A DNA stretch of 64,000 bases from WGMI01 sp041739275 (GTDB lineage Bacteria > Bacteroidota > Bacteroidia > Flavobacteriales > Schleiferiaceae): assembly GCA_041739275.1 (NCBI GenBank), contig JBGSOF010000014.1:11500-75499 (forward strand), read 5' to 3'. Below, piece after piece: positions 26,278 to 35,565 of the stretch. Both the position numbers and the translations under genes were made by a program. Each line of letters starts with the position of its first letter. The first letter of the stretch is position 1. Under the pieces are notes generated by a model. It made no database searches, was not told the origin of the DNA, and was given only the letters and a program-made list of their open reading frames with translations.

Positions 26278-26301
26278 TTTCGACCCCCTCACCAAAGCGA
26301 T

Positions 26302-27162
26302 ATGGCGAATCTCAAAGAACTCCGCGTTCGAATAGCATCGGTTCAATCGACCATGCAGATCACTTCGGCCATGAAGATGGTGAGCGCCGCCAAATTAAAG
26401 CGCTCTCAAGACGCGATCCACCAAATGCGTCCCTATGCCGAAAAGCTGCGCGAGATTCTCGGCAACATCAGTGCTTCGCTCGAGGTGGGCGAAGGGGTTT
26501 ATTCTGTGGAACGCCCCGTGCGCAGAGTTTTATTGATCGCCATTACTTCGAACAGGGGGCTTTGTGGAGCATTCAACGCGAACGTTTTCAAGATGGTTCG
26601 CCGCACGGCCGAAGACTTGAGTCGCAGCGGTGCCGAAGTCGAGGTCATGGCGATTGGTCGCAAGGCGGCAGACTTTCTCAAAAAAATGCCGTACGCCCTC
26701 ATGGCGAATCGGAGCGATCTCTACGACGGACTCAACTTTCGATCGGTTTCAGAGGTCGCTGCCGAGGTGATGCAGGTGTTTGCCGATGCGCGTTACGACA
26801 AGGTGATTTTGTGCTACAATCGGTTTAAAAATGCGGGCGTTCAAGAGGTTAACGCCGAAGAATACCTCCCGGTAAAGGTGGAGACCACGGCAACCCAAAG
26901 TGGAGATTACCTCTTTGAACCCTCGCGCGCCGAGATTTTGAACGACTTGATTCCCTCGGCGCTCAAGACTCAGTTGTTCAAGGCAATCCTCGATTCTGTG
27001 GCCGCAGAACACGCCGCGCGAATGACGGCCATGCACAAAGCAACCGACAACGCCAACGAGCTCCAAAAAGCGCTCAAGCTCGATTATAACAAAGCGCGTC
27101 AGGCGGCTATTACGAACGAAATTCTCGAGATTGTCGGCGGTGCAGAAGCCTTGAAGGGCTAG
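26302..27162 (+). CDS. atpG: ATP synthase F1 subunit gamma
   Basis: 286 residues with the two ends that form the rotor coiled coil: N-terminal IASVQSTMQITSAMKMVSAAKLKR and C-terminal ARMTAMHKATDNANELQ plus ITNEILEIVGGAEAL. The central Rossmann-like part includes ITSNRGLCGAFN. It is the central shaft. Last gene of the cluster here; the 134-base gap that follows has only weak hairpins (GGAGA/TCTCC near 27187) and no convincing terminator. Confidence 0.97.
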   Translation: MANLKELRVRIASVQSTMQITSAMKMVSAAKLKRSQDAIHQMRPYAEKLREILGNISASLEVGEGVYSVERPVRRVLLIAITSNRGLCGAFNANVFKMVRRTAEDLSRSGAEVEVMAIGRKAADFLKKMPYALMANRSDLYDGLNFRSVSEVAAEVMQVFADARYDKVILCYNRFKNAGVQEVNAEEYLPVKVETTATQSGDYLFEPSRAEILNDLIPSALKTQLFKAILDSVAAEHAARMTAMHKATDNANELQKALKLDYNKARQAAITNEILEIVGGAEALKG

Positions 27163-27296
27163 AAAGTAGAGGGGCTCTCGCTCGATGGAGAAGAAAATCT
27201 CCCTCAGAGTCGGCGCTTCTCGAGCCTTTTCTTACATAGTTGCTATGAAGGCGCGCGATTGAGAACTATTTTCGGTTCAACCGTGTTCCAAACGAT

Positions 27297-27968
27297 ATGA
27301 AGAAAATCCTACTCCTGTCTTTCGCACTTGCGTGCGCGACAGTCAACGCACAATATTCGTATTCCAGTGGAGGCGCCTTCACTTTTGGAGTGCAGTCTTC
27401 AGATGCCGACCCTCTGCTCGCGCTTTCGCCGGGTGCTCCCGATTTATCGTCGGTGCACTTTTCGTTTGGGGGCTACGGAGCATGGCAATTCCAGCGTTTT
27501 ATGATCGGTTTTAAGGGCGCCGGTCTCTACGGACCCACGGCAAGTGCGAACGGTTTCGAATATTCGGCTCAGTCGGGTTATTGGTCTTTGGATTTGGGAT
27601 ACAAAGTGATCAATCGCGACCGCTTTGGGCTGTACCCGCTCGTCGGCATTGGCTGGGGGGGAAGCACATATTCGATTGCCGCCGATCAAGACTATGTCGT
27701 CACCGACCCTATTGCCTTTAATTCGGTTGAATATCAGTGGAGTGGCTTGGTGTTGGACATCGGGCTCCGAGCCGAGCACCTCTTTGGTTTTAAGCAAATG
27801 GAACGCGGAAAAGGCGGTGGAATGTTTGGCCTGGAGCTCGGTTATATGTTCAGCCCGGGCAACTCAGATTGGAAAACGCTCGGTGGGGGGTCGGTGATCG
27901 ACGCTCCGGATTACGGCTTAGACGGTTTTTATGCGCGCGTGCTCATCGGTGGAATGGGAGGTAAGTAA
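27297..27968 (+). CDS. Secreted outer-membrane beta-barrel-like protein
   Basis: 223 residues. A signal peptide (MKKILLLSFALACATVNAQ) is followed by alternating polar/aromatic stretches of short strands ending in aromatic residues (FSFGGYGAWQFQRFMIGFKGAG, YWSLDLGYKVI, VEYQWSGLVLDIGLRAEHLF) and a C-terminal YARVLIGGMGGK. This pattern suggests a small outer-membrane barrel or porin-like protein. The specific family is not recognised. Separate from the ATPase cluster; own promoter not identified. Confidence 0.7.
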   Translation: MKKILLLSFALACATVNAQYSYSSGGAFTFGVQSSDADPLLALSPGAPDLSSVHFSFGGYGAWQFQRFMIGFKGAGLYGPTASANGFEYSAQSGYWSLDLGYKVINRDRFGLYPLVGIGWGGSTYSIAADQDYVVTDPIAFNSVEYQWSGLVLDIGLRAEHLFGFKQMERGKGGGMFGLELGYMFSPGNSDWKTLGGGSVIDAPDYGLDGFYARVLIGGMGGK

Positions 27969-28005
27969 ACCTCTCAACTCATTTTGTGTTTGATACCAAA
28001 AAGTG

Positions 28006-28770
28006 ATGGCGATGAAGGACGCGAGCACAAATCAAAATATCGGCCGGCTAGAGCGCGCTTTAAGAGTCCGCCGGAGCAAATTGAAAGGGGAATCGGATGC
28101 GTTTGAGGCGGTTTGCGCACTCCTCCGCGCCCAATCTTCGAGCGAATCGGAGATCATTTCTCGACTCCGGACATCTTTTGAGAGCCCGACGGAAGTCAAT
28201 TTTCCGATGGGTATCGAGCCTTCAGAACTATCAAATCGAGTTTTTTCTGAGGCGCAAATCAAGGATTTGTGCATCGAATATCGACTGCGGTTTCTGCCTT
28301 CGGCTCGATTTAAGCCCGGGGTTCCACAGGCGGCTTTGGCAGAAGTAGAGCGCTTGGAACGCCGTTACGGAATTCGACTTGATGGTTTTCGCATCGCGGC
28401 ACCCGCGGGTCTGTTCGATCTAAAATTGAAAGATCGAGACCCCCTGTTGTTTGCCCAAATCGACGCCAAGCATTTCTTGCTGATACATCAATGGGGAGGA
28501 GAAATTAGCTTTTGGCGCAAAGCCTTGGTTTGGCCGCTGAGAAGTTTGGAACACGCCTTTGCGACGCTCGCGGCGCTGGCTTTTACGATAGCATTTATCG
28601 CTCTTCCCGATTCTTGGATGATCGGGCCATACGACGAGCACAGCTTTGGGGTTCGGACCGTCTTCTTCTTCTACCTGCTTCTTGCCTTCTCAGGTATATC
28701 TGTGCTCTACGGATTCTCCCGCCTCAAAGACTTCAGCAATTCTCTTTGGAATTCGCCTTATACCGACTGA
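28006..28770 (+). CDS. Conserved-looking hypothetical protein with two C-terminal TM helices
   Basis: 254 residues from the ATG at 28006; a GTG at 28003 and an ATG at 28012 are also possible. The soluble part (1-185) includes EAQIKDLCIEYRLRFLPSARFKPG and a YGIRLDGFRIAAPAGLFDL segment, and ends with DPLLFAQIDAKHFLLIHQWGG. Two hydrophobic helices follow (AFATLAALAFTIAFIALP and VFFFYLLLAFSGISVLYGF). No known motif. Its 3' end overlaps the convergent truB gene by 13 bases. I cannot give a function. Confidence 0.75.
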   Translation: MAMKDASTNQNIGRLERALRVRRSKLKGESDAFEAVCALLRAQSSSESEIISRLRTSFESPTEVNFPMGIEPSELSNRVFSEAQIKDLCIEYRLRFLPSARFKPGVPQAALAEVERLERRYGIRLDGFRIAAPAGLFDLKLKDRDPLLFAQIDAKHFLLIHQWGGEISFWRKALVWPLRSLEHAFATLAALAFTIAFIALPDSWMIGPYDEHSFGVRTVFFFYLLLAFSGISVLYGFSRLKDFSNSLWNSPYTD

Positions 28771-29468
28771 AAGAGAGCACTCCAGTTTTCGGGCAGCAGC
28801 GCATTTTCCACTTGGAGACTCCCGATTCGCGTGCGCCTCAGCTCCACCAGATAAGCCGCGCTGCCGGCGCTCCTCCCGAGGTCGTGAGCCAAAGACCGGA
28901 TATAGGTGCCCGCAGAACAGTCAACTTCGAAGCGGGCTTTATTTGCGTCGACCGAGAGAATATCGAAGCGTTGAACCTCAACGATTCGGGCTTCTTTCCG
29001 AATTTCATCAAAGCGCCCGGCGCGCGCCAGCTCATACAGGCGTTTTCCGTTTTGCTGAACTGCTGAATAGGCCGGTGGAATTTGCTCAATTTGGCCTCTG
29101 AACTGACGAGTCGCATCTCTGAGTAGATCAAGGCTCAAATGTTCCCACGCCATTTCGCAGTCTTCGGCGGTTTCGGCATCGTAGCTCGGCGTGGAGGCTC
29201 CGATTTTCATGGTGCCGGTGTACGATTTGTCGAGGTTCTTGAACTGGTCGATTTGCTTGGTCATCCGGCCCGTGCAGATCACCATCAAGCCCGTCGCCAT
29301 CGGGTCGAGGGTCCCCGCATGCCCCACCTTGATTTTTCGCTCGCCCGTGTATTTCCGCAGAAAAGATCGCACAAAGGCGACGAGCTTAAACGAGCTCCAG
29401 CCCAGGGGTTTATCGAACAGCAATGTTTGACCGAGTATAAATTCCTCGGGTTCGGGGAGGGACATCAT
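28758..29468 (-). CDS. truB: tRNA pseudouridine(55) synthase
   Basis: 236 residues from the ATG at 29468, which overlaps the uppP stop (ATGA). Motif I KVGHAGTLDPMATG carries the catalytic Asp55; motif II KSYTGTMKIGASTPSYDAET and the later SAGTYIRSLAHDLG follow in family order. It isomerises U55 of tRNA to pseudouridine. Last gene of the ftsX-DUF3098-uppP-truB operon. Confidence 0.96.
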   Translation of the reverse strand: MMSLPEPEEFILGQTLLFDKPLGWSSFKLVAFVRSFLRKYTGERKIKVGHAGTLDPMATGLMVICTGRMTKQIDQFKNLDKSYTGTMKIGASTPSYDAETAEDCEMAWEHLSLDLLRDATRQFRGQIEQIPPAYSAVQQNGKRLYELARAGRFDEIRKEARIVEVQRFDILSVDANKARFEVDCSAGTYIRSLAHDLGRSAGSAAYLVELRRTRIGSLQVENALLPENWSALFQSV

Positions 29469-30274
29469 CCTTCGTACAAGCCCCAAAAAGCCAGAGCTGT
29501 GCCGAGAGCCATACAATAAACAGAAAGCCAAATAAAGCGCCCCCGCTCGACGATTTTTATGGCGATTCGGCAGCTAAACACCCCGGTGATCAAAGCGACG
29601 GCAAAGCCGGCAATCAGAGCGGGAACAGGCAATTCAAACTCGAATCCCGCCCGTGCCGACATCCATAAATTCCGAAAATCCAAGACAAACTTGGCCAAGA
29701 TGACCGGGACCACCATCAAAAATGAAAACTCGGCGGCCTGACGCCTTTCAATGCCGAGGATGAGCGCGCTGGAGATTGTCATTCCCGGCCGCGAAAGTCC
29801 GGGGAAAATGGCCAGTGCCTGAGCAATCCCCAAGATAAAACCTTCGCGAAGCCCGAGGCGTGCGCGCCCACCCGAACTGCGGTGCGCCAAATAGAGCAAC
29901 AACCCGCTGAGCACCATCAGAGCCCCCATCAACGAGAGTTGGCCTTCGAAGAGCCCCGAAACCGATTCATCAAAGAAAAAGCCTACGACGACTGCGGGAA
30001 TGAGGCTGATGGCAATGGTCCGCCCAAAGCCCAGAGAAACCCCGCGATCTTTGCCGAACAAGCCCCTGAACCAATCAAAAAGAGGTTTGCGAAGCACGAT
30101 TAAGGTGCTTATGGCCGTGGCGCTGTGCACGGTTACCGAAAAAAGCAAGCCGTCGAAGCCACTGCTCCGTCCGAGCAATCGATGGGCAATTTCGAGGTGG
30201 GCACTGCTCGAAACAGGCAGGAACTCTGTGAGCCCTTGGATGAGACCGAGCAAGATGGCCTCCCAAACATTCAT
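29465..30274 (-). CDS. uppP: Undecaprenyl-diphosphate phosphatase (BacA/UppP)
   Basis: 269 residues, polytopic. The two active-site motifs are present: GLIQGLTEFLPVSSSAH (12-28) and PGLSRPGMTIS (near 165-175). It dephosphorylates C55-PP to C55-P to recycle the peptidoglycan lipid carrier, and is linked to bacitracin tolerance. Coupled on both sides by 4-base ATGA overlaps with the DUF3098 gene and truB. Confidence 0.96.
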   Translation of the reverse strand: MNVWEAILLGLIQGLTEFLPVSSSAHLEIAHRLLGRSSGFDGLLFSVTVHSATAISTLIVLRKPLFDWFRGLFGKDRGVSLGFGRTIAISLIPAVVVGFFFDESVSGLFEGQLSLMGALMVLSGLLLYLAHRSSGGRARLGLREGFILGIAQALAIFPGLSRPGMTISSALILGIERRQAAEFSFLMVVPVILAKFVLDFRNLWMSARAGFEFELPVPALIAGFAVALITGVFSCRIAIKIVERGRFIWLSVYCMALGTALAFWGLYEG

Positions 30275-30495
30275 GCTTTGGGGCGGCGCAAAATGGCAAG
30301 AGCTTCTAAAACAAAGCCCAGAAGCACGAAAATCGGGGCCACAATAATTCTCTGCGGGCTAAAAATCTCCGGGTTAAAGACGTTCGGATCGGTCGATCCG
30401 CCTCCTTGCATCAAAACATATCCCAGCGCGATGCACAAAAGCCCGGCACCCATCAAAAGATAGTTTTGCTTTCCGAAGATAAAAGGTTGATTCAT
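30271..30495 (-). CDS. DUF3098 small membrane protein
   Basis: 74 residues with two TM helices (YLLMGAGLLCIALGYVLM and IIVAPIFVLLGFVLEALAILR) around a loop GGGSTDPNVFNPEIFSPQR. The YLLMGAG...GYxLMxGG and FSPxRI pattern is that of DUF3098, found next to ftsX in Bacteroidota. Function unknown; context suggests division or envelope. Overlaps uppP by four bases. Confidence 0.9.
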   Translation of the reverse strand: MNQPFIFGKQNYLLMGAGLLCIALGYVLMQGGGSTDPNVFNPEIFSPQRIIVAPIFVLLGFVLEALAILRRPKA

Positions 30496-30510
30496 AGAAA
30501 GATAGGGGTT

Positions 30511-31389
30511 TTAATAATACAGGCGATCGGTTTTGAGACCGAGGTAGCGCTTGACGGCAAAGTACGTACTGCCCCCCGATATGAGCAGCCCTGTCGCGAT
30601 AATGCCCAAAGCCAGCCCCAAAAGGGCTTTCCATGACCAGGGTACAGTTGAAAGCCCCAGAGCCGTTTTGAATCCATAGGCTACGGCAATCAGCAGCCCG
30701 ATGGCTAGGGCGGCTCCGAGCAAACCGTGGAGCAAACCACGTTCGATAAATGGCTTCTGAATAAACCCTTTGGTCGCCCCGACCAATTGCATGGTTCGGA
30801 TTAAGAATCGCCGGCTGTAGATGGCGAGTCGAATGGAGCTGTTGATCAACATAACCGAAATGAACAACATCATGGCGCTCGCAGCCAGCAAAATTCCACC
30901 GAGTCGCTCGAGGTTGTTGTGTAGAAGTTCGAGCAGCGGTTTGTCGTAACTCACCCGTTGAACCCCGGCAAAAGAGCGCAGTTCTTCTGCAATAGCCTCA
31001 ATTCGATCGGGTTGGGCATATTCAGCTTTGAGGTGCAGTTCAAATGCGTCTTGAAGGGGGTTGAAGCCCAGAAATTCGACAAATTCTTCGTCGAGCTCGC
31101 GTTCGAGCCGCTCCGCCGCCGAGTCTTTGGAGATGTAGACCGCACTGAGCGCGTAGTTTGATAGTTGAATGGCTTTGAGCAGCCTGGCGCGATCGGCTTC
31201 GTCGCTGTCTTCGGCCAGGTGCACGTGCACGGAAAAGCGCTCGCGAACCGAGCGAGAGATGTCTGCCGAATGAATCAACAGTGCCCCGAGCAGCCCGAGA
31301 AGAAAGAGCACCAAAGCCATGCTCATCACCACAGAAACATAAGAAGACCTCAAACGAAGCGGAGGTCCGGGCGCAGCTTTCGGAGTCAT
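30511..31389 (-). CDS. ftsX: Cell-division ABC-transporter-like permease FtsX
   Basis: 292 residues, four TM helices: an N-terminal one (SVVMSMALVLFLLGLLGALLIHS), an extracellular domain (about 50-170), then three C-terminal helices including LLAASAMMLFISVMLINSSIRLAIYSRR and the LVGATKGFIQKPFIERGLLHGLLGA motif. FtsEX activates cell-wall hydrolases at the septum. No ftsE is present in the window, as is usual in this phylum. First gene of the operon that ends with truB. leuS starts divergently 96 bases away. Confidence 0.95.
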   Translation of the reverse strand: MTPKAAPGPPLRLRSSYVSVVMSMALVLFLLGLLGALLIHSADISRSVRERFSVHVHLAEDSDEADRARLLKAIQLSNYALSAVYISKDSAAERLERELDEEFVEFLGFNPLQDAFELHLKAEYAQPDRIEAIAEELRSFAGVQRVSYDKPLLELLHNNLERLGGILLAASAMMLFISVMLINSSIRLAIYSRRFLIRTMQLVGATKGFIQKPFIERGLLHGLLGAALAIGLLIAVAYGFKTALGLSTVPWSWKALLGLALGIIATGLLISGGSTYFAVKRYLGLKTDRLYY

Positions 31390-31471
31390 GGAAGCGAAAA
31401 TACGGCAGTTTCGAGCGGGGAGCCGACTGTGCTGAATCGAACGAGGGGGAGGGCAGTGAAGAGAACCGTCC

Positions 31472-31479
31472 TAATTTCG
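31472..31479 (+). promoter_or_regulatory. Candidate -7 promoter box before leuS
   Basis: TAATTTCG, one mismatch from TAnnTTTG, ends six bases before the ATG at 31486. No TTG box is seen at the usual distance. Confidence 0.4.
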
Positions 31480-31485
31480 CGCATC

Positions 31486-34290
31486 ATGGCAAAAGACACC
31501 GAATATCGACCCGCCCAATTTGAGCGGTATTGGCAGCAGCAGTGGAAAGAACGCGGCAGCTATCGCGTAGTGCCCGATCGGTCGAAGCCTAAATATTACG
31601 CTTTAGATATGTTTCCCTACCCCAGCGGGGCGGGTTTGCACGTCGGGCATCCACTCGGCTATATCGCGTCAGACATTGTCGCGCGCTACAAAAGACATTG
31701 TGGCTATTGCGTTTTACACCCGATGGGGTACGATTCGTTCGGATTGCCCGCAGAGCAGTATGCCATTCAAACAGGGAGACATCCTGCCGAGACCACGGCC
31801 GAGAACATTGCTCGTTATCGCGCTCAGCTCGAAGCCCTCGGTTTTTGTTATGATTGGGATCGAGAAATCCGCACCTCAGATCCTGCGTATTACCGCTGGA
31901 CTCAGTGGATTTTCTTGCAGCTTTTCGACAGTTGGTACGATCTGGAGCAAGACCGCGCCCGCCCGATTTCTGAGTTGGAGACTTTGCTGTCAAAGGGAGG
32001 AAGCGCCGCTGTTCGAGCCTCGGGCAAAGCCTTGCCGAACCTGACAGCAAAAGAGTGGCAGGAACTCGATTCGAGAGCCAAAGAAGAAATATTGCTCGGA
32101 TTGAGACTCGCGTATCGCTCCGAGTCGTTTGTCAACTGGTGCCCCGCCCTCGGAACTGTCTTGGCCAACGACGAAGTCAAAGACGGCTATTCAGAACGAG
32201 GGGGATATCCCGTGGAGCGCAGAAAAATGTTGCAATGGAACCTCCGAATTACAGCCTATGCCGAGCGGCTGCTCAACGATTTGGACGGACTCGATTGGAC
32301 CGAAGCGCTCAAAGAAACCCAGCGAAACTGGATTGGCCGATCTACCGGAGCCTCTCTTCGATTCAAAATTGAACAGTCAGAGTCGGAGATCGAGGTTTTC
32401 ACCACGCGGCCCGATACGTTGTTTGGCGTTAGTTTTCTGGTCTTGGCTCCTGAAAACGAGCTTGTCGCGGAGCTGACGCCCCCCGAATTCAAAACAGAAG
32501 TTGAAGCCTATGTCCTCGCCAGCGCGCGCAAGAGCGAGCGAGATCGAATGGCCGATGTTCGTCAAGTGAGCGGGGTGTTTACAGGGGCCTATGCGCTTCA
32601 TCCGTTTACCGGTGAAAAACTCCCGATATGGTTGGCAGATTATGTGTTGGCCGGTTATGGAACGGGCGCGATTATGGCCGTTCCCGCCCACGATTCGCGC
32701 GACTGGAGTTTTGCGCGTCGCTTTGATTTGCCCATTCGACCTGTGACCGAAGGCGCGCAGGTCGAAGACTCGGCTTTCGAATCGAAAGAAGGAATTTTGA
32801 CGCAGAGCGACTTTTTGAACGGACTTTCTGTTTCAGCGGCCATCGAACACATGAGTCGCGAGCTCGAAGCAAGGGGCTTGGGTCGGCGAATCGTACAGTA
32901 CAAATTGCGCGATGCTGTTTTTGGTCGGCAGCGTTATTGGGGAGAGCCCATTCCGGTTTATTACGACGCCGACGGAATTCCACGCCCTGTTCGGGAAGGG
33001 CATTTGCCGCTTCAACTCCCCGAAATAGATCTCTACCAACCCACCGAACAAGGCGACCCGCCCCTCGCGCGCGCTCAGGTTTGGCGCTACGATCCCGAAC
33101 AAGGCTTGGTGGGAGGCGATTTGGGTTTCCCGCTCGAAACCACCACCATGCCCGGCTGGGCGGGTTCGAGTTGGTATTGGCTGCGCTATATGGATCCGGC
33201 CTCAAACGATCGGTTCGCGTCTCGCGAAGCTGAGGAGTACTGGGGCGAAGTCGATTTGTATATCGGTGGGGCAGAGCACGCAACAGGTCATTTGCTCTAC
33301 AGTCGTGTTTGGCCAAAATTCTGTTTCGATCGCGGCTGGGTAGGGCGAAGCGAGCCGTTCAAGAAACTCGTCAACCAAGGGATGATCGCCGGCGTAAGCG
33401 CCCTGATTCATCGTTTGGAATCGGCGGCAGGCGAACCTGTGCGTTATGTTTCGGCCGGCTTGATCAACGGCCGCAAAACACAGCCCATCCACATAGATAT
33501 TGGCCTAGTGCAACAGGGCAAGGTCGATTTGGAGGCGCTGCACAGTTGGAGGTCGGAATTTGAACGCGCGGAGTTCGAAGCTGAGGAGCACGGGTTTTTT
33601 GCCTCCGAAGAGGTCGAAAAAATGTCGAAGCGCTGGCACAATGTGGTCAATCCAGACGATGTAATCGAAACCTATGGTGCCGATGTTTTGCGTTTGTTCG
33701 AGATGTTTCTGGGCCCCATCGAACAGCACAAGCCATGGAACACTCAAGGGTTGAGCGGTGTGCAAGGCTTTCTCAAAAAACTCTGGAGGCTGGCCACCCG
33801 GCCCGATCTGCCCGATACATCGTCTGAAGAGGCACTTCGTTCAATTCATCGGTGTATCAAAAAGGTGACGGACGACATCGAATCTTTGAGTTTCAACACC
33901 TCGGTGAGTGCTTTTATGATTTGCGTCAACGAATTGCAAGAAACCGGGGGCTCAGGTCGCGACGCCTTCGAGATTTTGGCTGTTTTGCTTTCGCCTTTTG
34001 CTCCTCATGCCGCTGAAGAACTTTGGAGCTCGATACTCGGATGCGAAGCCAGCGTGCTCGACGGCGAATGGCCTGTGGCGAACCCGCTTTATCTGCAGAA
34101 AAGCGAGGTGGTTTATCCCGTTTCATTTAACGGCAAAACGCGTTTTCAACTCGTGTTGAAACCGGGGATGAAACCCGCCGAGGTTCAAGAGATTGCCTTG
34201 ACCGACGAACGAAGCGCGCGCTACCTCGAGGGCAAGACCCCTAAAAAGGTAATTGTCGTCCCCGACAAGATTGTCAACATCGTATTCTAA
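31486..34290 (+). CDS. leuS: Leucyl-tRNA synthetase
   Basis: 934 residues. The ATG at 31486 is chosen because MAKDTEYRPAQFERYWQQQW is the normal LeuRS N terminus; the open frame upstream is antisense to ftsX. The HIGH motif appears as HVGHPLGY (about 44-51), the CP1 editing domain has the threonine-rich FTTRPDTLFGVSFLVLAPE segment, and the KMSKS loop reads KMSKR (EEVEKMSKRWHNVVNPDD). Length is normal for Bacteroidota LeuRS with its extra insertion. It charges tRNA-Leu and edits mischarged products. Divergent from ftsX. Confidence 0.97.
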   Translation: MAKDTEYRPAQFERYWQQQWKERGSYRVVPDRSKPKYYALDMFPYPSGAGLHVGHPLGYIASDIVARYKRHCGYCVLHPMGYDSFGLPAEQYAIQTGRHPAETTAENIARYRAQLEALGFCYDWDREIRTSDPAYYRWTQWIFLQLFDSWYDLEQDRARPISELETLLSKGGSAAVRASGKALPNLTAKEWQELDSRAKEEILLGLRLAYRSESFVNWCPALGTVLANDEVKDGYSERGGYPVERRKMLQWNLRITAYAERLLNDLDGLDWTEALKETQRNWIGRSTGASLRFKIEQSESEIEVFTTRPDTLFGVSFLVLAPENELVAELTPPEFKTEVEAYVLASARKSERDRMADVRQVSGVFTGAYALHPFTGEKLPIWLADYVLAGYGTGAIMAVPAHDSRDWSFARRFDLPIRPVTEGAQVEDSAFESKEGILTQSDFLNGLSVSAAIEHMSRELEARGLGRRIVQYKLRDAVFGRQRYWGEPIPVYYDADGIPRPVREGHLPLQLPEIDLYQPTEQGDPPLARAQVWRYDPEQGLVGGDLGFPLETTTMPGWAGSSWYWLRYMDPASNDRFASREAEEYWGEVDLYIGGAEHATGHLLYSRVWPKFCFDRGWVGRSEPFKKLVNQGMIAGVSALIHRLESAAGEPVRYVSAGLINGRKTQPIHIDIGLVQQGKVDLEALHSWRSEFERAEFEAEEHGFFASEEVEKMSKRWHNVVNPDDVIETYGADVLRLFEMFLGPIEQHKPWNTQGLSGVQGFLKKLWRLATRPDLPDTSSEEALRSIHRCIKKVTDDIESLSFNTSVSAFMICVNELQETGGSGRDAFEILAVLLSPFAPHAAEELWSSILGCEASVLDGEWPVANPLYLQKSEVVYPVSFNGKTRFQLVLKPGMKPAEVQEIALTDERSARYLEGKTPKKVIVVPDKIVNIVF

Positions 34291-34354
34291 GTGTGTTCCG
34301 CAATTGGGACAGGGCGTGTCGTATCTTTACGACCTAAAGTCACTTGCTTTTTCG

Positions 34355-34600
34355 ATGTTTGGTCTCACGCGTACTCCCTCTATCTCCGGTCAACCGCCCC
34401 TGCTGTGGCATGTGGTGGTCGATCATTTGCGGATTATCGCGAACGTCATGGCCTTGCTGCTCTGGTCGACCATGATTTTTTGGTTGATCATCGAAATCAA
34501 GCAGTATTACAACATCGACTTCTTCCCCGGCTTTGATACCCCTGTCGATAAAACCCAAGACAATTTGTCCCGCTGGGTGCGCGATGCGTTTCAGTGGTAA
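34355..34600 (+). CDS. Small membrane protein of unknown function
   Basis: 81 residues from the ATG at 34355. One long hydrophobic stretch (LRIIANVMALLLWSTMIFWLII) spans about 25-46, probably one TM helix, flanked by an HVVVDH segment and a polar tail ending WVRDAFQW. A box TATCTTTA at 34321-34328, close to TAnnTTTG, precedes it. No family recognised; the conservation of short aromatic motifs makes it look real. Confidence 0.6.
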   Translation: MFGLTRTPSISGQPPLLWHVVVDHLRIIANVMALLLWSTMIFWLIIEIKQYYNIDFFPGFDTPVDKTQDNLSRWVRDAFQW

Positions 34601-34669
34601 GATCACTTCGGCTGTCGACTTAGTTTTTTGGCATTTGTTTTGAATAGGGTAACTAAACCCATCGAAAAA

Positions 34670-35482
34670 GTGCGTACCCCCATCCTTGCCATTTTCTTAG
34701 CCTTCTTCGTTGCGAGCGGATTTCAGTCTGCATCGAATTCTAACGTACCCCCCGGCCAACGAAATTTGAGGCGGATCGATCAGCGATCTTTTAAGGTCGG
34801 AGAATACCTCAAATACCGCATTCACTACGGCATTATCAATGCGGGCATTGCAGAACTCTGGATTCAAAATACCGAAGAACGGCGAGGCCGCAAGGTGTTT
34901 CACATGGTCGGGAAAGGCCGAAGTGTCGGTATGGCCGAGACCTTTTTCAGAACTCGAGATCGCTATGAAACGTGGATCGATGCCGAAGCCATGGCGCCTT
35001 GGGAGTTCCTACGCGACGTGAACGAAGGGGGCTATCTGATCAATCACCACGTGCTTTTTGATCAGTTTAAAAGCACCGCGGTGCACACCGATCTCAAGAA
35101 GGACACCGTGTTTAAACTTCCCGACTACGCCCAGGATATGCTCTCGAGCTTTTATTATCTCAGAAGCTTGGACGTGAGCAATTTGCAGCCCGGTCAAAGC
35201 ATCCCGGTCCAGATGTTTTTAGATTACCAGATCTACGAGTTTCGCCTCAAGTTTCTCGGGCGCGAAACATTGAAAACCTCTCAGGGAAAGATTCAGTGCA
35301 TGAAGTTTCGACCTACGGTTCAGGCCGGTCGCGTGTTTAAGGAAGAAGAGGGTGTAACTCTTTGGGTGAGCGACGATCAGAGCAAGGTTCCTGTTCGCCT
35401 CCAGGCAGATCTGGCTGTGGGTTCGATCAAAATGGACTTGATTCAGTCGATTGGGCTGGTCTCTGAACTCAAGTTTCGCTGA
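34670..35482 (+). CDS. DUF3108 family secreted protein
   Basis: 270 residues from the GTG at 34670, which gives a compact signal peptide (RTPILAIFLAFFVASGFQSA). TTGs at 34628 and 34640 are alternatives. The core FKVGEYLKYRIHYGIINAGIAEL, DRYETWIDAEAMAPWEFLRDVNEGGYL and LWVSDDQSKVPVRLQADLAVGSIKMDL are hallmarks of DUF3108, a periplasmic or outer-membrane-linked beta-rich family common in Bacteroidota. Its role is unknown. It lies alone between the small membrane protein and kynA. Confidence 0.85.
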   Translation: MRTPILAIFLAFFVASGFQSASNSNVPPGQRNLRRIDQRSFKVGEYLKYRIHYGIINAGIAELWIQNTEERRGRKVFHMVGKGRSVGMAETFFRTRDRYETWIDAEAMAPWEFLRDVNEGGYLINHHVLFDQFKSTAVHTDLKKDTVFKLPDYAQDMLSSFYYLRSLDVSNLQPGQSIPVQMFLDYQIYEFRLKFLGRETLKTSQGKIQCMKFRPTVQAGRVFKEEEGVTLWVSDDQSKVPVRLQADLAVGSIKMDLIQSIGLVSELKFR

Positions 35483-35565
35483 GCGGCTGTACCTTGCCGA
35501 GCGGCTATCCCGAGGAACCGAACGACTCTGCTTCCACACCGGGTTCAGTCTCCAACACGGTTAAC

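Noticed and set aside
31165..31485. Upstream extension of the leuS frame.
   Set aside because: It is antisense to ftsX, and the LeuRS N terminus starts cleanly at the ATG 31486, right after a promoter box.
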